Assembly (NCBI GenBank): GCA_903856295.1
Contig: CAIOBP010000144.1
Span: 1 to 55,021 of the forward strand
DNA: 55,021 nt
Direction of reading: 5' to 3'
DNA from: an uncultured Rhodospirillales bacterium
GTDB taxonomy: Bacteria; Pseudomonadota; Alphaproteobacteria; Azospirillales; Azospirillaceae
Part shown: positions 38,785 to 48,663 of the stretch, piece after piece
How the letters are laid out: each line of letters opens with the position of its first letter
Position numbering within the stretch: the stretch's first letter is position 1
Translations under genes and position numbers: made by a program
Notes under the pieces: generated by a model
Told to the model about the DNA's origin: nothing
The model's database searches: none
The model's input: only the letters and a program-made list of their open reading frames with translations

Positions 38785-39201
38785 ATGTCTAATGGGTCTT
38801 CCCCCAACGACCTCTTGTCGCTGACGACGGAGATCGTGGCGGCGCATGTCGGCAACAACACCGTTCCCATCGCTGATCTGCCGCTATTGATCGATCAGGT
38901 CTACAAATCCCTCGTCAATGCCGGGGCCGAAGCGCCGGCCCCCGTCGAGCGGCCCCAGCCGGCCGCGCCGATCAAGAAGTCGGTGACGCCCGATTACATC
39001 ATCTGCCTGGAAGACGGCAAGAAACTGAAAATGCTGAAGCGTCACCTCATGACCGCTTACGGCATGACCCCGGAGGAGTATCGGGAGCGCTGGCAGCTGC
39101 CCTCCGACTATCCGATGGTCGCCCCGAACTACGCCCGCCAGCGCAGCACCCTGGCCAAGGAAATCGGGCTCGGCACCCGGGCGCGCCGGACGAACGACTG
39201 A
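38785..39201 (+). CDS. MucR/Ros-family zinc-finger transcriptional regulator
   Basis: The 138-aa protein matches MucR/Ros regulators: an N-terminal oligomerising helix (LLSLTTEIVAAHVGNN), then the conserved core SVTPDYIICLEDGKKLKMLK with Cys74 and His87, RHLMTAYGMTPEEYRERW and the C-terminal YPMVAPNYARQRSTLAKEIG. Such proteins bind AT-rich promoters and control exopolysaccharide, motility and cell-cycle genes. The upstream region (38,690-38,760) is markedly AT-richer than its surroundings, compatible with autoregulation. It precedes olsBA but with a 216-bp gap. Confidence 0.93.
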   Translation: MSNGSSPNDLLSLTTEIVAAHVGNNTVPIADLPLLIDQVYKSLVNAGAEAPAPVERPQPAAPIKKSVTPDYIICLEDGKKLKMLKRHLMTAYGMTPEEYRERWQLPSDYPMVAPNYARQRSTLAKEIGLGTRARRTND

Positions 39202-39417
39202 CCGCCGGAAGCCGGCCGGGACCGGTGAAGCGGCAACACACGCGGCCGCTTCACAAAGCCCGGGCCGGACCCAAGAGGTCGTTGACCGCAACCCCGTGAT
39301 TCATGGTATGACTTGAGAGTGCGGCCTGATTCTCGGAGAAGGGGCCGCTCGCTGCTGGCTGCCGACCCCCGGCGATGTGACAGCAGCGCGAACCAACCCA
39401 GGCGACGCGAACCCAGC

Positions 39418-40236
39418 ATGGCCGAAGCGACGGATCATACGAACGACACCGGTCTTCGTAGTGGCAACCTTGAGGTCCGGCTTGCCAAAAGTGAGGCGGA
39501 AATCGACGCCGCCCAGCGGCTGCGCTACGAGGTCTTCTATAATGAGATGGCCGCCCGGCCGACGCCCGAGATGGCGTCGCGCTCGCGGGATTTCGACGAT
39601 TTCGACCCGCTATGCGACCATCTGCTGGTGATCGACCACAATCGCGGCTCGGGGCCGGAAGGGGTGGTCGGCACCTACCGCCTGATCCGCCGGGCCGCCG
39701 CCGCCCGCGCCGGCGCCTTCTATTCCAGCCACGAATACGACATCAGCCGCCTGGAGGCCTTGCCCGGAGAAATCCTCGAGCTGGGCCGGAGCTGCGTCGA
39801 CACCGCCTATCGCACCCGCGGCACCATGCAGCTGCTGTGGCGCGGCATCGCCGCCTATGTCTGGGAGCTGAAGATCGCGCTGATGTTCGGCTGCGGCAGC
39901 CTGCCCGGCACCGATCTTAAGGCGCTGGCGCTGCCTCTGTCCTATCTCTACCACAACCATCTGGCGCCGCCCGAGCTGCGGCCGGTGGCGCTGCCCGACC
40001 GCTACGCCGACATGCGGCTGATGCCGGCCGAGCAAATCGACAAGCGCCGGGCGCTCAACGAACTGCCGCCGCTGATCAAGGGCTATCTCCGACTCGGCGG
40101 CTATATCGGTGACGGCGCGGTGATCGATCATCAGTTCAACACCACCGATGTCTGCATCGTGGTCAAAACCGATCAGGTCACGGAAAAGTATTACCGTCAT
40201 TATGATCGCCAGAACCGCGACGCCAGCGTAGCCTGA
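39418..40236 (+). CDS. olsB: L-ornithine N-acyltransferase (OlsB-like)
   Basis: First step of ornithine-lipid synthesis: acylates ornithine with a 3-hydroxyacyl-ACP. The 272-aa GNAT-like protein has AAQRLRYEVFYNEM, FDDFDPLCDHLLVID, ILELGRSCVDTAYRTRGTM and LPPLIKGYLRLGGYIGDGAV, all conserved in the OlsB/hemolysin-like group. Start is the ATG at 39418. It is followed after 19 bases by olsA, so the pathway is complete in two genes. Confidence 0.92.
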   Translation: MAEATDHTNDTGLRSGNLEVRLAKSEAEIDAAQRLRYEVFYNEMAARPTPEMASRSRDFDDFDPLCDHLLVIDHNRGSGPEGVVGTYRLIRRAAAARAGAFYSSHEYDISRLEALPGEILELGRSCVDTAYRTRGTMQLLWRGIAAYVWELKIALMFGCGSLPGTDLKALALPLSYLYHNHLAPPELRPVALPDRYADMRLMPAEQIDKRRALNELPPLIKGYLRLGGYIGDGAVIDHQFNTTDVCIVVKTDQVTEKYYRHYDRQNRDASVA

Positions 40237-40255
40237 CGAAGGGTCCGGACCAGTC

Positions 40256-41047
40256 ATGGGATCGTCAGCGCTCGGTGTCGTTCGGCTGCTCATGTTCTTG
40301 CTGTGGGTCGGCCTGATCGTGCCGACGCAATGGCTGCTTCTGCGCCTGCGCCTCGATGCCCGCAAAACGCTGCCGAAGTTCTTTCACTGCGGCTGTCTCT
40401 GGATTTTCGGCATCAAGGTCGTTGTCATCGGCCAGCCATCCCAGGACAGGCCGACCCTGTTCGTGTCCAACCATGTTTCCTACCTCGACATCGAGGTTCT
40501 CGGCTCCCTGCTCATCGGCTCGTTCGTGGCCAAGTCCGAGGTCGCGAACTGGCCGCTGTTCGGCTGGATGGCCAAGACCGCCGAAACCGTGTTCATCGAC
40601 CGGCAAGCCAAGCGCGAGGTCGCGCGTCAGGGCGAATCCCTGGCCGACCGGCTGGCTCTCGGCGACAGCCTGATCCTGTTTCCCGAGGGCACATCGTCCG
40701 ACGGCAACCGGGTTCTGCCCTTCAAGACCGCGCTGTTCGCCGTCGCCTCCCAGCGAATCAACGAGCGGCCGTTGACCGTGCAGCCGGTGTCGATGACCCC
40801 GGTGCTGCTCGACGGCATTCCGCTCGGACGGCTGCTGCGGCCGCTTTACGCCTGGTACGGCGACATGGATCTGGGGCCGCATCTCTGGCAATTCGCCAAA
40901 TTGGGCGGCTTCACCGTGATCGTGGAGTTTCACCCGACGGTCAACATCGACGGCACCGGCTCGCGCAAGGCGCTGGCCGAACGCTGCTTCGCCGCCATCC
41001 GCGCCGGAGTCGCCAACGCCGTCGCCGGCCGGGCGGTGGCCGGCTGA
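40256..41047 (+). CDS. olsA: Lyso-ornithine lipid O-acyltransferase (OlsA/PlsC family)
   Basis: Second step of ornithine-lipid synthesis at the inner membrane. The 263-aa protein has an N-terminal membrane helix (about 6-25), the acyltransferase motif [12 protein letters not shown] (the NHxxxxD box), motif [10 protein letters not shown] and a later [11 protein letters not shown] region. The pairing with olsB distinguishes it from plsC, the phosphatidate enzyme. Confidence 0.9.
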   Translation: MGSSALGVVRLLMFLLWVGLIVPTQWLLLRLRLDARKTLPKFFHCGCLWIFGIKVVVIGQPSQDRPTLFVSNHVSYLDIEVLGSLLIGSFVAKSEVANWPLFGWMAKTAETVFIDRQAKREVARQGESLADRLALGDSLILFPEGTSSDGNRVLPFKTALFAVASQRINERPLTVQPVSMTPVLLDGIPLGRLLRPLYAWYGDMDLGPHLWQFAKLGGFTVIVEFHPTVNIDGTGSRKALAERCFAAIRAGVANAVAGRAVAG

Positions 41048-41103
41048 ACCGGTTCGTGCCGAAGCTCAGCCCGCCCGGGCGGGGCGAGGCGGCGGAACGC
41101 TGG

Positions 41104-41178
41104 CTCGGGATCGGCTGGCTCGGGATCGGCTGGCTCGGGATCGGCTGACTCGGGATCGGCTGACTCGGGATCGATTGA
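41104..41178. repeat. Five 15-bp tandem repeats between olsA and miaB
   Basis: Unit CTCGGGATCGGCTGG or CTCGGGATCGGCTGA begins at 41104, 41119, 41134, 41149 and 41164; the last copy is degenerate (CGATTGA). Copies 1-3 end in GG and 4-5 in GA. It reads in phase on both strands (15 = 5 codons) but lies after the olsA stop. It ends within the TTGACA of a promoter for miaB. Confidence 0.9.
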
Positions 41179-41202
41179 CAGGGCAACGCGGGATAGTGTT
41201 AA
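41175..41202 (+). promoter_or_regulatory. Promoter upstream of miaB
   Basis: Perfect TTGACA (41175-41180), then a 16-bp gap to TGTTAA (41197-41202, 3 of 6 matches). The -35 is supplied by the end of the 15-bp tandem repeat. A transcription start near 41209 leaves about 29 bases before the TTG start of miaB at 41238. Confidence 0.5.
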
Positions 41203-41237
41203 GCTTTAGGCTGGTGTATCGAGCTGGCGGACGGGAT

Positions 41238-42620
41238 TTGGGCAAGACGCTGTTCATCAAGACCTGGGGCTGCCAGATGAACGTCTATGATTCCGCACGG
41301 ATGGCGGACGTTCTGGCCCCCGTCGGCTATCGCCCGGTCGACCGGGCCGAGGATGCCGACATGGTAATCCTCAATACCTGCCATATCCGCGAGAAGGCGG
41401 CGGAAAAGGTTTTTTCCGAACTCGGCCGGCTGCGGGCCTTGAAGCGCCGCAAGGCGGCGGGCGGCGGGCGGCTGATCATCGCCGTCGCCGGCTGCGTCGG
41501 TCAGGCCGAGGGCGCCGAAATCATGGCCCGCGCGCCCTATGTCGACATGGTGTTCGGCCCCCAGACCTTTCACCGCCTGCCCGAGATGGTCGCCACCGCC
41601 GATGCCGCGCCGGGCCGGTGCGTGCTCGATACCGAGTTTCCCGCCGAATCCAAGTTCGACTTTCTGCCCGAGGAGCAGGGCACCCAGGGCATCAGCGCCT
41701 TTCTGGCGGTTCAGGAGGGTTGCGACCGTTTCTGCACCTATTGCGTCGTGCCCTACACCCGCGGCGCCGAATTCTCGCGCCCGGCCGGCGATATCCTGGC
41801 CGAAGCGCGGCGGCTGCTGAGAGGCGGCGCCCTCGAGATCACCCTGCTCGGCCAGAACGTCAATGCCTGGAAGGGCGAAGCGCCAGGCGGCGGCGTCTGG
41901 GGCCTTGGCCGGCTGCTGCGCGAGGTCGCGGGGCTGGAAGGGCTGGCGCGCCTGCGCTACACCACCAGCCACCCCGGCGACATGGACGAGGAGCTGATCT
42001 CGGCCCACACCGAAATCCCCGCCCTGATGCCCTTCGTGCATCTGCCGGTGCAGAGCGGTTCCGACCGCATTCTCGCGGCGATGAACCGCCGCCACAAGGC
42101 CGACGACTACCGGCGGGTGGTGGAGCGGCTGCGCGCCGCCCGGCCCGATATCGGGCTGTCCTCCGACTTCATCGTCGGCTTTCCCGGCGAGAGCGATCAG
42201 GATTTCGCCGAGACCATGGGGCTGATCGCGGAGATTGGCTACGCCCAGGCCTATTCCTTCAAATACAGCCCGCGCCCCGGCACGCCCGCCGCCGAGCTGA
42301 CCGACGATCTGGTGCCGGAAACGGTCAAGGGCGAGCGGCTGACGGCGCTTCAGGAGCTGGTCAACCGCCAGCAGGTCGCCTTCAACCGCGCGGCGATCGG
42401 GCGGGTGATGCCGGTGCTGTTCGACCGGCCGGGCCGGCGCCCGGGCCAGTTGCTCGGACGCAGCCCCTACATGCAGGCGGTCCACGCCGAGGCCGGGGAA
42501 GACCGGCTGGGCACACTGGCCGAAGTCCGCGTCACCGGCGCCCACGCCAACAGCCTGTCGGGCTGTCTGGCCGGGGCCGCCAACCGTGACGCCGGCGCGA
42601 CCCTGGAGGCCAGCGCGTGA
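41238..42620 (+). CDS. miaB: tRNA-2-methylthio-N6-dimethylallyladenosine synthase
   Basis: Radical-SAM methylthiotransferase for A37 of tRNAs. The 460-aa protein has the N-terminal cluster Cys residues in [20 protein letters not shown] and AGCVGQ, the radical-SAM triad CDRFCTYC, and a C-terminal TRAM domain. The start is uncertain: the frame is open from a TTG at 41175, which coincides with a -35 box. GTG at 41214 and TTG at 41238 are possible. I use 41238 because [15 protein letters not shown] matches the usual MiaB start. It begins a five-gene run, miaB-phoH-ybeY-corC-lnt. Confidence 0.93.
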   Translation: MGKTLFIKTWGCQMNVYDSARMADVLAPVGYRPVDRAEDADMVILNTCHIREKAAEKVFSELGRLRALKRRKAAGGGRLIIAVAGCVGQAEGAEIMARAPYVDMVFGPQTFHRLPEMVATADAAPGRCVLDTEFPAESKFDFLPEEQGTQGISAFLAVQEGCDRFCTYCVVPYTRGAEFSRPAGDILAEARRLLRGGALEITLLGQNVNAWKGEAPGGGVWGLGRLLREVAGLEGLARLRYTTSHPGDMDEELISAHTEIPALMPFVHLPVQSGSDRILAAMNRRHKADDYRRVVERLRAARPDIGLSSDFIVGFPGESDQDFAETMGLIAEIGYAQAYSFKYSPRPGTPAAELTDDLVPETVKGERLTALQELVNRQQVAFNRAAIGRVMPVLFDRPGRRPGQLLGRSPYMQAVHAEAGEDRLGTLAEVRVTGAHANSLSGCLAGAANRDAGATLEASA

Positions 42621-43603
42621 CCGGAACCCCGGACCGCCAGATCGACATCCAGTTCGACGACAACCAGCTGGCGGCCCTGCTTTACGGCCAGCATGACAGC
42701 CATTTGGCGCGCATCGAGGCCCAGCTCGGGGTGTCGCTGATTTCGCGCGGCAACCGCCTGACCATCACCGGCCCCGATGGCGGCGTCGAAGCCGCGCGGC
42801 TGACCCTCGAAACCCTGTGGAAGCGGCTGAAGGTCGGACTCGAGGTCACGACCGGCGAGATCGACGCCGCCCTGCGCATGGCCGCCAGCGGTCCGGCCAT
42901 GCTGACCCAGATCAGCCGGCCGAGGGCGGGCGTCCGGACCAAGCGGCGCGCGATCACCCCGCGCTCGCCGATGCAGGCGACCTATCTCCAGGCCTTGCTC
43001 GAAAACGAGCTGGTGTTCGGGCTGGGACCGGCGGGCACCGGCAAGACCTATCTCGCGGTGGCCCAGGCGGTGGCCATGCTCACCGCCGGCCGGGTCGGAC
43101 GGATCGTGCTCTCGCGCCCGGCGGTCGAGGCCGGAGAAAAACTCGGCTACCTGCCCGGCGACCTGCGCGAGAAGGTCGATCCCTACCTCCGGCCGCTCTA
43201 CGACGCCCTGCATGACATGCTGCCCGCCGATCTGGTGTCGCGCCGGCTGGCGGCCGGCGACATCGAAGTGGCGCCGCTGGCCTTCATGCGCGGCCGCACC
43301 CTGGCCAACGCCTTCGTGATTCTCGACGAGGCCCAGAACACCACGCCGATGCAAATGAAGATGGCCCTGACCCGGCTCGGCGAGGGCGGGCGGATGGTGG
43401 TGACCGGCGATCTCTCCCAGATCGATCTCGGGCCGAACCAGCGCTCCGGGCTCGCCGACGCCCTGGAAATCCTCGGCGCTGTTCCGGGAGTGGGCGTGGT
43501 CACCTTCTCCGATGCCGACGTCGTGCGCCTGCCGCTGGTGGCGCGCATCGTCCGCGCCTATGATCAGCGCGACCGCGCACGGAAAAAGACCCGCGATGAC
43601 TGA
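42617..43603 (+). CDS. phoH: PhoH-like ATPase
   Basis: Predicted P-loop ATPase/RNA helicase-like protein linked to RNA metabolism. The 328-aa protein has Walker A GPAGTGKT (137-144), [20 protein letters not shown] and Walker [21 protein letters not shown]. The N-terminal KH-like region fits the PhoH-L/YbeZ subgroup. Starts with a GTG overlapping the miaB stop. The phoH-ybeY-corC-lnt order is widely conserved. Confidence 0.95.
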   Translation: MTGTPDRQIDIQFDDNQLAALLYGQHDSHLARIEAQLGVSLISRGNRLTITGPDGGVEAARLTLETLWKRLKVGLEVTTGEIDAALRMAASGPAMLTQISRPRAGVRTKRRAITPRSPMQATYLQALLENELVFGLGPAGTGKTYLAVAQAVAMLTAGRVGRIVLSRPAVEAGEKLGYLPGDLREKVDPYLRPLYDALHDMLPADLVSRRLAAGDIEVAPLAFMRGRTLANAFVILDEAQNTTPMQMKMALTRLGEGGRMVVTGDLSQIDLGPNQRSGLADALEILGAVPGVGVVTFSDADVVRLPLVARIVRAYDQRDRARKKTRDD

Positions 43604-44099
43604 ATTCGTCATTCATCTCAACCGCGAAACCGATCACTGGCCCGAGTCGCTGGAGCCGGCGCTGCTGCGCGCCACCGAAGCCGTGCTCGGCGCCTGCCTG
43701 CGCGTCCCGGCCGAAACCGTCGAACTCGGCATCACCCTCGCCGACGACGCCACGGTCCACGACCTCAACCGCGAGCACCGCGACCAGGACAAGCCGACCA
43801 ACGTGCTGTCCTTTCCGCTGATCGACGATTTCGACGATGCCGAACCCGAAGCCCCCGGCGTGCCCTTGATGCTCGGCGACGTCATTCTCGCCTTCGAGAC
43901 CGTGGCGCGCGAAGCGGCCGGGCAGGGCAAGAGTCTCGCCGACCACGCCGTTCATCTGGTGGTTCACGGCCTGCTCCACCTTCTCGGCCACGATCACCGG
44001 GACGACGACGAGGCCGAGGCGATGGAACGCCTTGAAACCGGGATTTTATCGCGGCTCGGCATCGCCGATCCCTATTCCTCCAGCCCCGAAAGACCATGA
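43596..44099 (+). CDS. ybeY: Endoribonuclease YbeY
   Basis: Metal-dependent RNase for 16S rRNA 3'-end maturation and ribosome quality control. The 167-aa protein has the zinc motif HGLLHLLGHDH (HxxxHxxxxxH type) and the conserved LNREHRDQDKPTNVLSFPL. Both ends overlap neighbours: 8 bases with phoH and 4 with corC. Confidence 0.96.
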   Translation: MTEFVIHLNRETDHWPESLEPALLRATEAVLGACLRVPAETVELGITLADDATVHDLNREHRDQDKPTNVLSFPLIDDFDDAEPEAPGVPLMLGDVILAFETVAREAAGQGKSLADHAVHLVVHGLLHLLGHDHRDDDEAEAMERLETGILSRLGIADPYSSSPERP

Positions 44100-45010
44100 C
44101 CGACATTCCCAGTAGTCGCGCCGCCCGCGATGATGAAGCCGATGATCCGGGCTCGCTGTCCCAGCAATTTTCTGGCTGGCTGCGCGGCATTCTCAGACGG
44201 CGCGGCGACAACACCCTGCGCGACGCCATCGAGGAACTGATCGACGAGGACAGCGCCACCGAGGGCTCGCTCGATGCCGGGGAACGGGTGCTGCTCGCCA
44301 ACATCCTGAAGCTGCGCGACCGCACCGCCATCGACGCCATGGTGCCGCGCGCCGACATCGTGGCCATCGACATCTCGATGCCCTCCCAGGAGCTGATCAC
44401 CCGCATCGCCGAAGAGGGCCACAGCCGGCTGCCGGTCTATCGCGAGACCCTCGACGACGTGGTCGGCATCGTCCACATCAAGGACGTCATGGTCTGCATC
44501 GCCCTCGGCAAGTCGCTGGATCTCAACAAGATCGTGCGCGAGGTTCAGATCGTCGCGCCCAGCATGCCGGTGCTCGACCTGCTGCTCCAGATGCGCCAGA
44601 CCCGGCAGCACATGGCGCTGGTGGTCGATGAGTTCGGTGGCATCGACGGGCTGGTCACCATCGAGGATCTGGTCGAGGAAATCGTCGGCGAGATCGAGGA
44701 CGAGCACGACGACGCCTCGCCGACCACCCTGATCGAGCGTCCCGACAACACCCTGATCGCCAACGCCCGGATTTCCATCGAGACCTTCGAGGAGCGCGTC
44801 GGCCGCCTGCTCGAGGACGAGGACCGCCAGGATATCGACACCCTGGCCGGTCTGGTGGTTTTCATGGCCGGACGGGTGCCCGGACGCGGCGAGCTGCTGC
44901 AACACCCCTCGGGGCTCGAATTCGAGGTGCTGGATGCCGATCCGCGCCGGGTTAAACGGGTTCGGGTCCGAAACGTTCCTCAGATTCCCAAAGAAGCCCC
45001 CGATGCCTGA
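44096..45010 (+). CDS. corC: CorC/HlyC-type CBS-domain protein
   Basis: The 304-aa protein has tandem CBS domains (about 75-195: AMVPRADIVAIDIS, HSRLPVYRETLDDVVGIVHI; MALVVDEFGGIDGLVTIEDL) and a C-terminal CorC_HlyC domain. It lacks the DUF21 membrane part, so it is a soluble cytoplasmic protein. Family members are linked to magnesium/cobalt efflux, although in this operon the role may concern lnt or envelope homeostasis. It overlaps lnt by 8 bases. Confidence 0.92.
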   Translation: MTDIPSSRAARDDEADDPGSLSQQFSGWLRGILRRRGDNTLRDAIEELIDEDSATEGSLDAGERVLLANILKLRDRTAIDAMVPRADIVAIDISMPSQELITRIAEEGHSRLPVYRETLDDVVGIVHIKDVMVCIALGKSLDLNKIVREVQIVAPSMPVLDLLLQMRQTRQHMALVVDEFGGIDGLVTIEDLVEEIVGEIEDEHDDASPTTLIERPDNTLIANARISIETFEERVGRLLEDEDRQDIDTLAGLVVFMAGRVPGRGELLQHPSGLEFEVLDADPRRVKRVRVRNVPQIPKEAPDA

Positions 45011-46571
45011 CCTTGCCGCCATCGCCCGCCGCCTTGCCGCCGTCACCGGGAGGTCGCGCTGGGGGCTGGCCTTTCTCTTGGGGGCGCTGGCCACTCTCGC
45101 CCAGCCGCCGGTCGGCGCCGTGCCGGTGCTGCTGCTCGCGGTGCCCGGCCTGTTGTGGCTGCTTGACGGCGTGACCGGCAGGCGCGCCGCGTTCGCCCTC
45201 GGCTGGTGGTTCGGCTTCGGCTTCTTCGTGGTCGGGCTTTACTGGATTTCCTTCGCCCTGCTGGTCGATATCGCCTCGTTCTGGTGGCTGATGCCGGTGG
45301 CGCTGTGCGGCCTGCCTGCGGTTTTGGCGCTGTTCACCGGCTTCGTTACGCTTGCGATATGGTATTCCGGGTGTTCGGGCCATCGGCGCGTCCTGGCCTT
45401 CGCCCTGGCCTGGACCGCCGCCGAATGGCTGCGCGGCCACCTCTTCACCGGCTTTCCCTGGCTGCTGGCCGGCTATGGCTGGGTGCCGTGGACCCCGGTG
45501 CTCCAGACCGTCGCCGTGACCGGCGTTTATGGTCTGAGCCTGCTGACCATGCTGGTCGCCGGCCTGCCGGCGCTGTTCGGCGAGGCCGCCTTCACCCGCA
45601 ACCGGGCGATGGCGTCGCTTGGCGCCGGTCTCGGCCTGTTTGCGCTGCTCGCGATTGCCGGCTTGGTCCGCCTCAATGGTTCCGATGCCGGAATGGTTGA
45701 AGGGGTGCGACTGCGGCTGGTTCAGGCCAATATCGCCCAGTCGCTGAAATGGGACCCGCAGGAGCGCGAAACCAATTTCCAGCGCCACCTTTCGCTCAGC
45801 CGGTCGCCCGCCGCGATCATGCCGACGGCGGTGATCTGGCCCGAGACCGCCGTCACCTACTTCCTGTCCCAGGACGAGCGGCACCACCGGGCGCTGGCCG
45901 GCGCGGTACCGCCCGGCGGCCTGATTCTGACCGGCGCGCCCCGGATCACCCTGGGCGACAACCGGAGCGTCTTGTTCTGGAACAGCCTGCTGGCGATGGA
46001 CGGCATCGGCACCTTTGTCGGCAGTTACGACAAGGCCCATCTGGTGCCTTTCGGCGAATATCTGCCCGGCCGGGCGTGGCTGCCCTCGTGGGTCGGCACC
46101 ATCGCCGCCGGCGCCTCGGATTTTTCCGCCGGCCCCGGCCCCCGGACCTTGCGCCTGCCCGGCCTGCCGCCGGTGAGCCCGCAAATCTGCTACGAGGCGA
46201 TTTTCCCCGGCGCCGTGACCGACGCCGCCGACCGGCCGCACTGGCTGCTCAGCCTGACCAACGACGCCTGGTACGGCCGCTCCGCCGGCCCGCACCAGCA
46301 TTTCGCCATCACCCAGACCCGCGCCGTCGAGGAGGGCATGCCGCTGGTGCGGGTGGCCAACACCGGCATTTCGGGCGTGGTCGATTCCTATGGCCGCGTC
46401 ACCGCCCGGCTCGGGCTCGGCGAGGGCGGCTTCATCGATGCCGATCTGCCGCGCGCCCTGGCCGCGCCCACGCCCTATGGCCGCTGGGGCAACGGCAGTT
46501 TGCTGGTCATGATGCTTGCGCTTGGCCTTTTCCTGATCGCCGGACGCCCGGCGCGGCGGATTAGCCCTTGA
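45003..46571 (+). CDS. lnt: Apolipoprotein N-acyltransferase
   Basis: Adds the third acyl chain to the N-terminal Cys of lipoproteins in the inner membrane. The 522-aa protein has six or so N-terminal membrane helices (within residues 15-230), then a nitrilase-fold domain with the catalytic set: Glu in IWPETAVTYF, Lys in YDKAHLVPFGEYLP and Cys in SPQICYEAIFP. A final membrane helix (LLVMMLALGLFLIAG) closes it. Start is the ATG at 45003, inside the end of corC. Confidence 0.95.
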   Translation: MPDLAAIARRLAAVTGRSRWGLAFLLGALATLAQPPVGAVPVLLLAVPGLLWLLDGVTGRRAAFALGWWFGFGFFVVGLYWISFALLVDIASFWWLMPVALCGLPAVLALFTGFVTLAIWYSGCSGHRRVLAFALAWTAAEWLRGHLFTGFPWLLAGYGWVPWTPVLQTVAVTGVYGLSLLTMLVAGLPALFGEAAFTRNRAMASLGAGLGLFALLAIAGLVRLNGSDAGMVEGVRLRLVQANIAQSLKWDPQERETNFQRHLSLSRSPAAIMPTAVIWPETAVTYFLSQDERHHRALAGAVPPGGLILTGAPRITLGDNRSVLFWNSLLAMDGIGTFVGSYDKAHLVPFGEYLPGRAWLPSWVGTIAAGASDFSAGPGPRTLRLPGLPPVSPQICYEAIFPGAVTDAADRPHWLLSLTNDAWYGRSAGPHQHFAITQTRAVEEGMPLVRVANTGISGVVDSYGRVTARLGLGEGGFIDADLPRALAAPTPYGRWGNGSLLVMMLALGLFLIAGRPARRISP

Positions 46572-46669
46572 CCCGTGCCGCGTAGCTTGCAAAAAGAACT
46601 GGTTCGAACGCTCACACCGAGGGGCGCTCGAAGTACCCCTTCGTCCCTATCAACGCGCCGAGGCTTCCT

Positions 46670-47842
46670 GTGGCCAAACTCAACTACGTCTTCACCAGCG
46701 AGTCGGTTTCCGAAGGTCATCCGGACAAGGTCTGTGACCGCATTTCCGACGCGATTGTCGACCTGTTTCTCGGCGCTGAGCCCCTCGCCCGCGTCGCGGT
46801 TGAAACCCTCACCACCACCAACCTGATCGTGCTGGCCGGCGAAGTCCGCGGCCCCGCCTCGATCACCAAGGCCAAGATCGAAGAGGTGGCGCGCCACGCC
46901 GTCAAGGACATCGGCTACGAGCAGGATGGCTTCCATTGGGCGAAGGCCGAGGTTCAGGTTCACGTCCATAACCAGTCGGCCGACATCGCGGTCGGCGTCG
47001 ACGCCGCCGGCAACAAGGACGAAGGCGCGGGCGACCAGGGCATCATGTTCGGTTACGCCTGCAACGAGACCCCGGTGCTGATGCCGGCGCCGATCTATTA
47101 TTCCCACAACATCCTGCAGTCGCTGGCCGAAGCCCGCCATTCCGGCGCCTCTCCGGGACTCGGGCCCGATTCCAAGAGCCAGGTCACCCTCCAGTACGAG
47201 AATGGCAAGCCGGTGCGCGCCACCTCGGTGGTGGTGTCGACCCAGCACGCCGAGAACCTCAGCCAGGAGGAAGTGCGCGAGATCGTCCGTCCGCACGTGC
47301 TCAACGTCCTGCCCAAGGGCTGGATGTGCCCCGAGGAGACCTTCTACGTCAACCCGACCGGCCGCTTCGTGATCGGCGGACCCGATGGCGACTCCGGGCT
47401 GACCGGCCGCAAGATCATCGTCGACACTTACGGCGGTGCCGCTCCCCATGGCGGCGGCGCCTTCTCCGGCAAGGATCCGACCAAGGTCGACCGCTCCGCC
47501 GCCTATGCCTCGCGCTATCTGGCCAAGAACGTCGTCGCCGCCGGTCTGGCCGACCGCTGCACCATCCAGCTCGCCTATGCCATCGGCGTGTCCAAGCCGC
47601 TGTCGGTCTATATCGACACCCACGGCACCGGCACGGTCGATGAGGACAAGCTGTCGCTGGTGCTCCAGCGGCTGGTCGATCTCAGCCCGCGCGGCATCCG
47701 CACCCATCTGGGCCTGAACAAGCCGATCTACGCCCGCACCGCCGCCTACGGCCATTTCGGCCGCATGCCCGATGCCGACGGCGGCTTCTCCTGGGAAAAA
47801 ACCGATCTGGTCGACGACCTGAAATCGGCTCTCGGACTGTAA
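46670..47842 (+). CDS. metK: S-adenosylmethionine synthase
   Basis: Makes SAM from methionine and ATP. The 390-aa protein starts with GTG (GAGG six bases upstream) and has [36 protein letters not shown] and the P-loop-like [19 protein letters not shown]. Length and motifs are standard. The 98-bp leader (46572-46669) has an imperfect GAGGGG/CCCCTTC hairpin near 46619-46650 but no SAM riboswitch I can recognise with confidence. Confidence 0.97.
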   Translation: MAKLNYVFTSESVSEGHPDKVCDRISDAIVDLFLGAEPLARVAVETLTTTNLIVLAGEVRGPASITKAKIEEVARHAVKDIGYEQDGFHWAKAEVQVHVHNQSADIAVGVDAAGNKDEGAGDQGIMFGYACNETPVLMPAPIYYSHNILQSLAEARHSGASPGLGPDSKSQVTLQYENGKPVRATSVVVSTQHAENLSQEEVREIVRPHVLNVLPKGWMCPEETFYVNPTGRFVIGGPDGDSGLTGRKIIVDTYGGAAPHGGGAFSGKDPTKVDRSAAYASRYLAKNVVAAGLADRCTIQLAYAIGVSKPLSVYIDTHGTGTVDEDKLSLVLQRLVDLSPRGIRTHLGLNKPIYARTAAYGHFGRMPDADGGFSWEKTDLVDDLKSALGL

Positions 47843-47857
47843 TCAAGTAACGGGGTT

Positions 47858-47913
47858 CGGGGCCTCACGGCCCCGATCAGGGGTCCAGGGGGCAACGCCT
47901 CCTGGGCTTTTTT
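47858..47913 (+). terminator. Dispersed palindromic repeat, locus 6, acting as metK terminator
   Basis: CGGGGCC/GGCCCCG (47858-47875) and CCAGGGGGC/GCCTCCTGG (47885-47905, one G-U pair), the latter followed by CTTTTTT (47907-47913). This copy of the hairpin family has become, or was recruited as, a true intrinsic terminator. It ends 6 bases before the trmB start codon. Confidence 0.85.
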
Positions 47914-47919
47914 AATGCC

Positions 47920-48612
47920 ATGACCGAACATTTCCAACTCTACGGACGCCGACACGGCCGGCCGCTGCGCCGCCATCGCTCGGAACTCCTTGAAACCCTG
48001 CTGCCGGTGGTTCGCCTGGAGCGGCCCGAACCGGGCAGTCGACTCGAGCTTGACCCGCTGTTCACCTCCCCGGTCGAGGCCGTCTGGCTGGAGGTCGGAT
48101 TCGGCGGCGGCGAGCATCTGGCGGCCCAGGCGGTGGCCAATCCCGGCGTCGGGATCATCGGCTGCGAGCCCTTCATCAATGGCGTCGCCGGTCTGCTCGG
48201 CCACATCGAGCGCGAGGAACTGGCCGGGCGGGTGCGGGTGCTGGCCGACGACGCCCGCTTCCTGATCGACGCCCTGCCCGACGCCTCGATCGGCCGCGCC
48301 TTCGTGCTCTTTGCCGATCCCTGGCCCAAGAAGCGCCACTGGGAGCGCCGCTTCATCGGCCCGGCCAACCTCGACCGGCTGGCACGGGTGCTGAAGGACG
48401 GTGCCGAGTTGCGCCTCGCCAGCGATGATCCCGGCCTGGTCACCTGGATGCTCGATCACACCTGGCACCACCCAGCCTTCGAGTGGCTGGCCCGCAAAGC
48501 CGAGGATTGGCGCACGAGACCAGCCGACTGGCCCCAGACGCGCTATGAGCAGAAGGCGCTGGAAGCGGGGAGGAGGCCGGTGTTCCTCAGGTTTATGAGG
48601 CGGGAAAGGTAG
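47920..48612 (+). CDS. trmB: tRNA (guanine-N7-)-methyltransferase
   Basis: Methylates G46 of tRNAs using SAM. The 230-aa protein has YGRRHGRPLRRHR at the N terminus, the SAM loop LEVGFGGGEHL, IGCEPFINGV and the catalytic FADPWPKKRHWERRFI. The ATG is only 6 bases past a terminator T run, with no ribosome site visible. Initiation may be leaderless, or depend on read-through from metK. The N terminus matches the family, so I keep this start. Confidence 0.93.
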   Translation: MTEHFQLYGRRHGRPLRRHRSELLETLLPVVRLERPEPGSRLELDPLFTSPVEAVWLEVGFGGGEHLAAQAVANPGVGIIGCEPFINGVAGLLGHIEREELAGRVRVLADDARFLIDALPDASIGRAFVLFADPWPKKRHWERRFIGPANLDRLARVLKDGAELRLASDDPGLVTWMLDHTWHHPAFEWLARKAEDWRTRPADWPQTRYEQKALEAGRRPVFLRFMRRER

Positions 48613-48614
48613 GG

Positions 48615-48657
48615 CCAGGGCTCTGCCCTGGACCCGCCAAAGGCCGGGGGCCTTTGG
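48615..48657. repeat. Dispersed palindromic repeat, locus 7
   Basis: CCAGGGC/GCCCTGG (48615-48631) and CCAAAGGCC/GGCCTTTGG (48637-48657) fill the gap between the convergent trmB and aroE stops. No T run on either side. Confidence 0.85.
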
Positions 48658-48663
48658 GAACCG

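Noticed and set aside
46572-46669. SAM or SAM/SAH riboswitch in the metK leader
   Set aside because: A GGCTTCCTG string next to the start recalls a known SAM/SAH element, but the companion helices and the downstream pairing to the ribosome site are not present; GAGG serves as an ordinary ribosome site. A covariance-model search would settle it.
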